Source: Methanobacteriota archaeon
GTDB lineage: Archaea > Thermoplasmatota > Poseidoniia > Poseidoniales > Poseidoniaceae
Direction of reading: 5' to 3'
Assembly: GCA_018701175.1 (NCBI GenBank)
Contig: JABIWF010000029.1
Location: forward strand, 1 to 39,172
DNA length: 39,172 nucleotides
In this document: positions 1 to 6,016 of the stretch, piece after piece
Numbering within the stretch: position 1 is the first letter of the stretch
Layout of the letters: each line of letters begins with the position of its first letter
The notes under the pieces: model-generated
The model's input: only the letters and a program-made list of their open reading frames with translations
Told to the model about the DNA's origin: nothing
Database searches by the model: none
Translations under genes and position numbers: made by a program

Positions 1-122
1 AAACCATCTTAGTTGGGGGTGGGTGAGGCTGCGCTTTATGGCGTATTCGAGCCTGTCTTCGACAAGGAGGGTTAAGTCGTAACAAGGTATCTGTAGGGGA
101 ACCTGCAGATGGATCACCTCCT
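1..122 (+). rRNA. rrs: 16S ribosomal RNA, 3' end (partial)
   Basis: This is the last part of a small-subunit rRNA gene, truncated by the left edge of the window. It shows the distal part of helix 44, the universal GTCGTAACAAGGTA block (around 77-90), the helix 45 hairpin with its GGGGAACC loop region, and the terminal GGATCACCTCCT tail ending near base 122. The tail supplies the anti-Shine-Dalgarno sequence, which pairs with the GGTGA and GGAGG motifs found before several genes here. The helix 45 stem is ATCTG/CAGAT rather than the GC-rich form of many archaea, with pairing kept. No tRNA-Ala or 23S gene follows, as expected for Marine Group II, where 16S and 23S are unlinked. Confidence 0.97.
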
Positions 123-131
123 AAGAAAACC

Positions 132-176
132 GGAGGCTGGAGTTCTTTGTCGAACTCCAGTCTCCACCCTTTTTTT
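132..176 (+). terminator. 16S trailer hairpin followed by a T-run
   Basis: Bases 132-145 and 152-165 form an inverted repeat of 14 pairs (one G-T wobble) around a 6-base loop. A run of seven Ts follows at 170-176. It lies ten bases after the 16S 3' end. It could end transcription of the free-standing 16S gene, act as a maturation signal, or both. The archaeal bulge-helix-bulge processing stem needs the 16S leader, which lies outside the window, so that role cannot be tested here. Confidence 0.6.
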
Positions 177-254
177 ACGCCAATGGCGCTTTACTTTTTA
201 CACCGCCGGATATCATTAAGAGTTGTGTCTTGTAGCAACTCTTGAGGAAGTCTT

Positions 255-704
255 GTGCAACCCGATGATAACTCTCAACCAACCATTCAGGACAGTGTGG
301 TTGGTAGGGATATGCATACTGGAAACGTCATTCATAATCATTATCACCTTCCACCTACGCCTCAGCCGGCTCAACAACCACCGCCGCAAACGGTGATTTA
401 TTCTGGCCTTCCTCCACAATCGATTCCCTATCAGCAACCACAGCAATTGTTTATTCCTTACAAGAAGATTCACGCCTTCGATTGGGTCGTTTATGGAGTT
501 ATTTCCATTCTTTTTGCTTTTTTCCCAGGTGTGAATATTTGCTGTGGATTGGTCAGTGGTGTGGGTATTCTTTCGATGTTACCACACCTCCACAAGTCCA
601 AGAATAAGCTTCATCCTGAATCCGGTAAGATTGTGCCTGCCATTGTTCTCAATTCTATTGCTCTTTTCCTCAGCATTTTTGTTATGATCTTAATGGGCGT
701 CTAA
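255..704 (+). CDS. small membrane protein with an N-terminal VIHNHY motif (paralogue 1)
   Basis: Function not recognised. The 149-residue protein has three parts. Residues 12-30 carry a short motif with SVVGRDMHTG followed by NVIHNHY. Residues 32-66 are a Pro/Gln-rich linker. The rest is a membrane region with a long hydrophobic stretch at about 77-109 and another at about 127-148. There is no signal peptide, so the N-terminus is probably cytoplasmic. The start is a GTG at 255, preceded by a GAGG-like site. The first in-frame ATG (312) would cut the motif in half. The next gene is a full-length paralogue with the same motif and the same membrane layout, so the two look like a tandem duplication. 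Inference only: the motif may be a beta-strand or oligomerisation element. Confidence 0.75.
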   Translation: MQPDDNSQPTIQDSVVGRDMHTGNVIHNHYHLPPTPQPAQQPPPQTVIYSGLPPQSIPYQQPQQLFIPYKKIHAFDWVVYGVISILFAFFPGVNICCGLVSGVGILSMLPHLHKSKNKLHPESGKIVPAIVLNSIALFLSIFVMILMGV

Positions 705-722
705 TTTTTTGATTGTGAGATT

Positions 723-1154
723 ATGGATTTGAAATCACCCCGAAAGAATCTGTCGAATGAGGTTGTACAACGTGACCTTCATACAGGTGATGTCATCCAT
801 AATCACTACTATTCTGCAACACTGGAATCCTCCGAGACCTCAATAAGGCCGATTCCTGCTGAAATAGAAGTTGCCGTTCCTCAATATTTCAGTTACAAAG
901 AAATCGGTGCAGGAAATTGGATTTTCATTGCGATAGTGAGTGGACTTTGTTCTGCTTTCATACCGTCTGTGTCTCCAGTGACGGGTTTTTTTAGTTTCCT
1001 TGGACTACTTATCCTCACTAGAAATCGAGATATTGCCATTCGAGAGCCCGGGCATCCCGATTCCGAACTCATTGGAATTGCATTCTGGTTTATTGTCGTC
1101 TCTGTCCTTTGCCTACCGTTTGGTTGGCTTTATGGATGGAGTATTTTCTTTTGA
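723..1154 (+). CDS. small membrane protein with an N-terminal VIHNHY motif (paralogue 2)
   Basis: Function not recognised. The 143-residue protein repeats the plan of the upstream gene. Residues 13-29 read VVQRDLHTG then DVIHNHY. A divergent linker follows, then a YKxI-x-W segment entering a hydrophobic region (about 66-98) and a last hydrophobic segment (about 116-140). Alignment by eye runs the full length, including a shared P-x-S turn before the final membrane segment. The gene starts 18 bases after its neighbour, so the two are probably co-transcribed. Its TGA stop abuts the stop of the convergent NAD kinase gene, the two together reading TGATCA. The linker has diverged far more than the motif, which suggests that selection acts on the motif. 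Confidence 0.75.
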   Translation: MDLKSPRKNLSNEVVQRDLHTGDVIHNHYYSATLESSETSIRPIPAEIEVAVPQYFSYKEIGAGNWIFIAIVSGLCSAFIPSVSPVTGFFSFLGLLILTRNRDIAIREPGHPDSELIGIAFWFIVVSVLCLPFGWLYGWSIFF

Positions 1155-2048
1155 TCAACGTTTCTTAGTCAATGCTTCGAGTTTGTCTTGCATCGAATTT
1201 CGGAACGTGAGTAACCGGAGTTTGGGTGCTTCAGCATTGACGGTAATCGTGGCGCCACGGTTGAAATGAACTTCGTCCCATCCATCGGGGACTACATATC
1301 CACGGTGCATGTCTGAAGTAATCGTTGTTGATTCTTCGGTCCAATCCATCCACGACCATGGCATTCCTTCACGTTCTAAAGGGGAAATGTCTCGCGCTAA
1401 AACGAAGTAATGGGTGTTTTTTTGATTCTTTTCTACGCGGTTCAGCAGGTGTTCAAGATCCGTTTTGCTTACTGCATTGCTTAACCACGCACCTTGTCCC
1501 AACCATGTTGAAAACAGCAGTCCACTGCTTTGTTGCTGGCATTTGTTATCTCCCCGTCGGAGATGATACTTGCTTGGTGCGTATTGGTGCGTATTTGCGA
1601 TTAAGAGATCATTCATCGCCGGATCGGTCGTGAATTGATTTCCAGATGTCGTATCGATAATCGCTTGTAAGCGGGGTAATTCGTTGATAATTGATTCTCC
1701 ATTAAGGGCAGTTTCAAGATCTTCTGCAAAGGTATCGATGTTTGAGTCCATGTAGAATCCAAAACTTCCAGTGGGGTCACCCGCTCTAGGATGCGAGTTT
1801 ACTCCCATTACAGGAGTCGCTGCGTCAATATTGTGAGATATGCTTGTGAGTGTGCCATCGCCACCGAGAACAATGACCAGGTCTCTTCCAATGAAGTCTG
1901 CACGTCTGACTTGTTCACGAGCACGGACGTCTATTCGTAGTCCTCCCCGATTTTTACTGGATGTCTCAAGGGCTTGGGTGACTAAATCGAGACTTGCGTC
2001 ATGCACGGCCTCAAAGTTTTTCTTGTACACTACCAGTATGTCGGCCAT
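1155..2048 (-). CDS. nadK: NAD kinase (NADK2-like ATP-NAD kinase)
   Basis: Phosphorylates NAD to NADP in the cytoplasm. The 297-residue protein has the family GGDGT motif at residues 62-66, after a Rossmann-like first half. An MNDLLIAN segment follows where classical NAD kinases have an NE motif. After it comes a QQSSGLLFSTWLGQGAW stretch that resembles the SSGL..TGTGSKAW region of mitochondrial-type NADK2 more than the bacterial GSTAY form. The start at 2048 is preferred over an upstream GTG/ATG because a strong GGAGG site lies just upstream (2052-2061) and the protein then begins MADILVVYKK, the expected first strand. It is divergent from the membrane-protein gene at 2152 and convergent, with zero spacing, with the VIHNHY gene. 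The substitution of D for E in the NE motif deserves an alignment check. Confidence 0.88.
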   Translation of the reverse strand: MADILVVYKKNFEAVHDASLDLVTQALETSSKNRGGLRIDVRAREQVRRADFIGRDLVIVLGGDGTLTSISHNIDAATPVMGVNSHPRAGDPTGSFGFYMDSNIDTFAEDLETALNGESIINELPRLQAIIDTTSGNQFTTDPAMNDLLIANTHQYAPSKYHLRRGDNKCQQQSSGLLFSTWLGQGAWLSNAVSKTDLEHLLNRVEKNQKNTHYFVLARDISPLEREGMPWSWMDWTEESTTITSDMHRGYVVPDGWDEVHFNRGATITVNAEAPKLRLLTFRNSMQDKLEALTKKR

Positions 2049-2051
2049 CGT

Positions 2052-2061
2052 CTCCCTCCTT
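2052..2061 (-). promoter_or_regulatory. ribosome binding site of nadK
   Basis: On the minus strand this reads AAGGAGGGAG, three bases before the ATG at 2048. It contains GGAGG, complementary to the CCTCC of the 16S tail seen at the left edge of the window. It decides the start of nadK against in-frame alternatives further upstream. Confidence 0.75.
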
Positions 2062-2151
2062 ACTGTTGCCACGGCGTTCTCCCTCTTCAACACCACCATT
2101 CTCCGAACCCTTCAGACAAGCATTGATATGCCCTGTTGCCGGCTTTGAACC

Positions 2152-2727
2152 ATGCAGCCGAACCCATGGAACGATGGTAGTTATTCTACGCCACAGTCTG
2201 AACAGCAATTCCCTCAGGCTCAGCAATATCTTGCCGGAACTCCACAAGCGATGGAGTACCCCATTTACCTCCCGCCGCCTTCGTCGACTCCAAAGGTTAT
2301 CGGAGTTCTGTTCATTCTCTACGGTCTGGTAAGTGGTCTTGGAGTTCTCTCTCCTCTCGAACCTCTTCTCGCCGGTGAGGGAGGGGCGTCAGCACTTCGA
2401 ATACCCATGATCAACGCGGTGAGTTCTCTGGTCTCTGCTGTGACTGCCATTTTGGGCGGATATTGGCTCATTAACTACCAAAGGCGAGGCGTTCAGCTCA
2501 TCATTCTCGGTATTCTCATGTCGAGTGCTCTTGCCTTTTTGACCTACTACCTTGGTGAAGACGGAGGTTTGTCGGAAGGGCTTAGGATAGATGAATCGAC
2601 GGCATTTGGGATTCTCAGTGTTACACAAGCCATCGTTACTGTCGTGTGCGGCCTCATTGCGGCCATACCCATACTCACCTCATCTGTTGGTTTGGACCGC
2701 TCATCACTGTTTTCAGGACTGAAATAA
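2152..2727 (+). CDS. four-helix membrane protein of unknown function
   Basis: Function not recognised. The protein has 191 residues. A hydrophilic Gln/Pro/Ser-rich N-terminus (about 1-45) resembles the linkers of the two VIHNHY proteins upstream but lacks the motif. Four hydrophobic segments follow at about 47-67, 86-107, 112-134 and 151-176. There are no catalytic motifs or cysteine clusters. The ATG at 2152 has no clear ribosome site. A weak AT-rich TGATATG lies about 25 bases upstream, so the message may be leaderless. The gene is divergent from nadK across 103 bases. It precedes the YjbQ gene by 28 bases and could be co-transcribed with it. Confidence 0.75.
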   Translation: MQPNPWNDGSYSTPQSEQQFPQAQQYLAGTPQAMEYPIYLPPPSSTPKVIGVLFILYGLVSGLGVLSPLEPLLAGEGGASALRIPMINAVSSLVSAVTAILGGYWLINYQRRGVQLIILGILMSSALAFLTYYLGEDGGLSEGLRIDESTAFGILSVTQAIVTVVCGLIAAIPILTSSVGLDRSSLFSGLK

Positions 2728-2755
2728 TCAACAACCGCCACTCACTCGGGAGTGC

Positions 2756-3217
2756 ATGGGAACTCTCATCACCGGGCAAGCAGCAACATATGTTGAAGAA
2801 ATTTGGGTGAATACAACCGAGAGATACGAAATACGTTGCATCACCAATGAAGTACAACGAATTGTCCGTGAAAGTGGGATAAAGGATGGTTTGGTTCTGG
2901 TGAACCCTATGCACATTACTGCTTCATGCTATGTCAACGACTTGGAAAGTGGATTGCATCACGACATCATGAAATGGTTAGAGAAGATTGCTCCATACCA
3001 CGGACAGGATGGAGCGACTGGAGATGAGTATCATCACCATCGCACTGGGGAGGATAACGGTGATGCTCATCTTAAGCGTCAATTGTTGGGCCAACAAGTC
3101 ACGATGGCAGTCCATGACGGAAGACTGCATCTCGGAACATGGGAGCAAATACATTATGCGGAATTTGACGGGTGCCGAGATAAACGCATTCTCATCAAAG
3201 TGGTTGGTGTGATTTAA
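2756..3217 (+). CDS. YjbQ/UPF0047 family protein
   Basis: A 153-residue member of the YjbQ (UPF0047) family. Some members have been linked to a weak thiamine-phosphate synthase activity, but the physiological role is unsettled. Family signatures are clear: NPMHITAS at 50-57, YHHHRTGEDNGDAHLKRQLL at 92-111 with the conserved H105, LGQQV, and GTWEQIHYAEFDG at 127-139 followed by the terminal basic R.KRILIKVVG strand. Usual members have about 130-140 residues, so there may be some 10-15 extra residues at the N-terminus. The next in-frame methionine is far inside the domain, so the ATG at 2756 is kept. It is a small soluble protein. No thiamine genes are seen nearby. Confidence 0.9.
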   Translation: MGTLITGQAATYVEEIWVNTTERYEIRCITNEVQRIVRESGIKDGLVLVNPMHITASCYVNDLESGLHHDIMKWLEKIAPYHGQDGATGDEYHHHRTGEDNGDAHLKRQLLGQQVTMAVHDGRLHLGTWEQIHYAEFDGCRDKRILIKVVGVI

Positions 3218-3285
3218 TTTTGAAACAATACCTTCGAGTGTTTACGGCTCGGAATGGTTTTACAGTATCTCCGACAGCGTGAATC

Positions 3286-4659
3286 ATGTCACTGGATAAT
3301 GTTAATCTCGACAGAGGTTTTTTTCATCTTACGAAACCCTACAAATGGTTCAACTGGATTTTTTGGATTGTAGGGTTCATTTTGGTCATTGCAGGAGCTG
3401 CCACGCTCAGTATCGAAGGCGGCGTTCTAGCAGCATTCGGATTCTTGGTGATAGCATTGTTTTCCCCTCCGTCTCTGGAGGCAGATTTGCATAAGGTTCG
3501 AAAAAATGCTCCTCAACCCGATGATTTAGAAGAGGCTGCATTGAAGAAGGGGTACGAACTTGAGTCGTGGTTCTTTGGCCGCTCATCGTACACTCCTACC
3601 GCTGATCCGAACGATTGGATACTTCCCGCACCTGGGCCATCGACTTGGAATCAAGACGATCGATACGCACCAGATGGAGATGGCTCCGCAATTCCAGAAC
3701 ACCCGAGTAAGGTTGGGACACCACAACCAGCCACGCTTTCGACATTTGGAGTTTGCATGGTCATGTTCATCATTCTTCTCTGTGTTTCAATCGGTTCAAT
3801 GATGGTAGATCAGCAAGCAGCCGTTGACAATGGCGAACTACTGGAAGAAGACGCAGGAATGAAGTATGCTCCCCTTGCAATCACGATTATCGGCTTCATA
3901 TGGCTTCTCCCCGGATTCTTCCAGCATAAGCGACAACAGCAAATGATCGACACGCCTACATCTCTGGTTCGTTCAGTGGCAGCCGGTTCAGCAGAACTGG
4001 TAGGTCAGGTACGGCCTGCACCAGAACAATGGATTAATGTGGTCGTTGATGGAAATCCCAACCGAATGATACCGGGCTGTGTTGATTTCAGATGGGAATA
4101 TGAAGTCTATGTGTGCCGTCAAGTGACCTCAACTGACTCGGAAGGAAACACAACGACCAGAGAAGAATGTAATTGGCAAAGTGTGCGCTCAGACAGCGGC
4201 TATGTCCCATTCATGCTTCATGATGGCACTGGAGGAATACGTGTAGAATCGGGTAGTTTCAGGAGAAAAGATCTTGGAAACTATGTCAAGATGTGGACTT
4301 CAAGCCATGCAGATACCCTACGCGACCACTTCCAAACTGAATTTGCTGCTCGCCTGTTTATGGATGGTGATGTTCGCAAGCACCGCTGGACTGCCTTCGC
4401 TCTGCGAATTGGCAACCCAGTCTACTTGTTGGGAATGGTCAAACCTCGGAGTAGAGCAGAATTAGATGCAGAACAGATCAACGGCACCGTCGGCCATACG
4501 ACGATTTCGGTTCATGGAGAAGATACTCCTGGCATGAAGGCAAACATTCAACGAGGTACAGAATTAGCCAACCTCGGTCGTATTCGTTCTTCTGCAGAAT
4601 TACTTATTATGCCAATTGTATGTGTTTTGTGCGGTATTGCGCTGTTCGCTCTTCTTTGA
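3286..4659 (+). CDS. GIDE-domain membrane protein without a RING finger
   Basis: A 457-residue membrane protein. Hydrophobic segments lie at about 21-41, 46-60, 152-173, 196-212 and 438-457. Between the fourth and fifth, residues 223-325 match the GIDE (BAM-like) domain of MUL1-type proteins. The cues are a T.LVRSVAAGSAELVGQV opening, a conserved cysteine in the middle strand region, a W..VRSDSGYVPF segment, then LHDGTGGIRV and a closing strand. Eukaryotic MUL1 adds a C-terminal RING ubiquitin ligase domain. None is present here and the protein ends with a membrane helix. Prokaryotic GIDE proteins are found near LemA-family genes, and a LemA gene lies about 9 kb downstream. Function unknown; a membrane stress or envelope role is only inference. 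Start: ATG at 3286 with TTTTACAG about 29 bases upstream. Confidence 0.8.
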   Translation: MSLDNVNLDRGFFHLTKPYKWFNWIFWIVGFILVIAGAATLSIEGGVLAAFGFLVIALFSPPSLEADLHKVRKNAPQPDDLEEAALKKGYELESWFFGRSSYTPTADPNDWILPAPGPSTWNQDDRYAPDGDGSAIPEHPSKVGTPQPATLSTFGVCMVMFIILLCVSIGSMMVDQQAAVDNGELLEEDAGMKYAPLAITIIGFIWLLPGFFQHKRQQQMIDTPTSLVRSVAAGSAELVGQVRPAPEQWINVVVDGNPNRMIPGCVDFRWEYEVYVCRQVTSTDSEGNTTTREECNWQSVRSDSGYVPFMLHDGTGGIRVESGSFRRKDLGNYVKMWTSSHADTLRDHFQTEFAARLFMDGDVRKHRWTAFALRIGNPVYLLGMVKPRSRAELDAEQINGTVGHTTISVHGEDTPGMKANIQRGTELANLGRIRSSAELLIMPIVCVLCGIALFALL

Positions 4660-4719
4660 AGACGAATCATCATGGCGTTGGATGCATGATATTATCACCC
4701 GCAGGCCACTGGTCGCATC

Positions 4720-5940
4720 ATGACCGAAGATGTCGTGATTATTGGCGGAGCAAGAACACCTTTTTGTGAATGGGTGGGCGGAAAGCGTGGCGATGGAAAG
4801 CAAGGCGGACTTTTGAAATCCTTGAGTGCACAATACCTCGGCGGAATTGCAATTCAGGCAGCTTTGGAAAAGACCGGTACCGATCCAGCCAAGGTTGACC
4901 ATGTCGTAATGGGATACGCTTTGCAAACCTGCTCGCAGTCAATCTATGGTGCTCGACACGCTGGTCTTCAAGGTGGAATCCCTCATGAAGTTCCAATGCT
5001 GACGCTGTCACGCATTTGCGGCTCTGGCGTTCAATCCATCGTTTCAGGGGCTCAAATGATCATGCTCGGAGAAGCATCAACTGTAGTCTCGGGTGGAATG
5101 GAAAACTTGAGTCAGGCACCTCACGTCATGCGTGGGGGACGTGAAGGATGGAAACTTGGCCGTTCACCAAAAGTTGAAGACTACATGATGACGAATCTAC
5201 AGGATATGACCTGTGGTTTGTTTATGGCGCAAACTTCCGATGAACTATGCAAGCGAAAGGGAGTCACTCGTGAAGAGATTGATGAATTTGCCGCACTTTC
5301 TCATGCCCGTACAACCGCCTCAATCGAAAACGATGTTTTCGAGCAGGAAATCGTTCCGGTCACGGTCAAGAGCCGCCGAAGTGAAACTGTGATTACCCAC
5401 AAGGATGAGGATCACGTAGTCAAAAATACGACTGCAGAGTCACTCTCTAAACTTCCAACTGCCTTTGGACCTGAGTCCTTTGTAACTGCTGGAAACGCTT
5501 CCGGAGTTGTCGACGGTGCTGCAGCCGTGGTCATCAAATCTGCTTCCCAAGCAAAGGCCGACGGGGACAAACCTCTTGCACGAATTGTGTCTTGGGGAAT
5601 TGTCGGTCTTGAACCAGCCATCATGGCTTACGGCCCTGTACCTTCATCTCGTAAAGCTCTTGAAAAAGCAGGTCTAACAACTTCGGATATTGACCGCTGG
5701 GAAATCAACGAAGCCTTTGCAGGACAAGCGGTTGCTTGCATCAAGGATTTGGAATTGGATGTAGAGAAAGTCAATGTCAACGGCGGTGCAGTCGGTCTTG
5801 GTCACCCTCTTGCAGCAACCGGGACACGTTTGGTGCTCACCCTCGCTCATGAATTGAAGCGTTGCGGTGGCCGTTACGGTGTTGCAACTGCTTGTATCGG
5901 TGGCGGTCAAGGAATCGCTATGGTCATCGAATCCATTTGA
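4720..5940 (+). CDS. thiolase family acetyl-CoA acetyltransferase
   Basis: A 406-residue classical thiolase, which condenses two acyl-CoA units or cleaves 3-ketoacyl-CoA. The three active-site blocks are intact. The nucleophile is C100 in SRICGSGVQS. The WEINEAFAGQ block follows, then GHPLAATGTR with H362 and the C-terminal ACIGGGQGIA with C392. The sequence is of the bacterial/organellar AtoB-FadA kind. It does not look like the archaeal thiolase that sits with HMG-CoA synthase and a DUF35 protein in mevalonate operons, and neither partner is next to it. A role in fatty-acid or ketoacyl-CoA breakdown is therefore as likely as isoprenoid synthesis. The ATG at 4720 has an AT-rich ATATTA about 29 bases upstream and no ribosome site, so the message may be leaderless. 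Confidence 0.92.
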   Translation: MTEDVVIIGGARTPFCEWVGGKRGDGKQGGLLKSLSAQYLGGIAIQAALEKTGTDPAKVDHVVMGYALQTCSQSIYGARHAGLQGGIPHEVPMLTLSRICGSGVQSIVSGAQMIMLGEASTVVSGGMENLSQAPHVMRGGREGWKLGRSPKVEDYMMTNLQDMTCGLFMAQTSDELCKRKGVTREEIDEFAALSHARTTASIENDVFEQEIVPVTVKSRRSETVITHKDEDHVVKNTTAESLSKLPTAFGPESFVTAGNASGVVDGAAAVVIKSASQAKADGDKPLARIVSWGIVGLEPAIMAYGPVPSSRKALEKAGLTTSDIDRWEINEAFAGQAVACIKDLELDVEKVNVNGGAVGLGHPLAATGTRLVLTLAHELKRCGGRYGVATACIGGGQGIAMVIESI

Positions 5941-5987
5941 ATGGCATTCTCTCAAACACTGTTGTTTGGATTCAGTTCAAACACCAA

Positions 5988-5994
5988 TATATAA
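5988..5994 (+). promoter_or_regulatory. archaeal TATA box before the MMPL exporter gene
   Basis: TATATAA sits in an AATATATAAG context, with its centre about 26 bases before the ATG at 6017. That is the usual TATA-to-transcription-start distance in archaea, so the mRNA probably begins at or within a few bases of the start codon. No GGTGA or GGAGG is present between the box and the ATG. The box also supports 6017 as the start, against a 50-residue N-terminal extension that would overlap the thiolase gene. Confidence 0.7.
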
Positions 5995-6016
5995 GCCGAG
6001 CACTGAAGCCAAAGTC

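Noticed and set aside
123-254. tRNA-Ala or the start of a 23S gene after the 16S end
   Set aside because: No cloverleaf, T-loop GGTTCGAATCC-like block or 23S start is present. The region holds only the hairpin, T-run and upstream sequence of the first protein gene.
5867-6016. A 50-residue N-terminal extension of the MMPL protein overlapping the thiolase gene
   Set aside because: The TATA box at 5988-5994 would lie inside the coding region, and the extension has no family support. The first membrane helix starts soon after the ATG at 6017.
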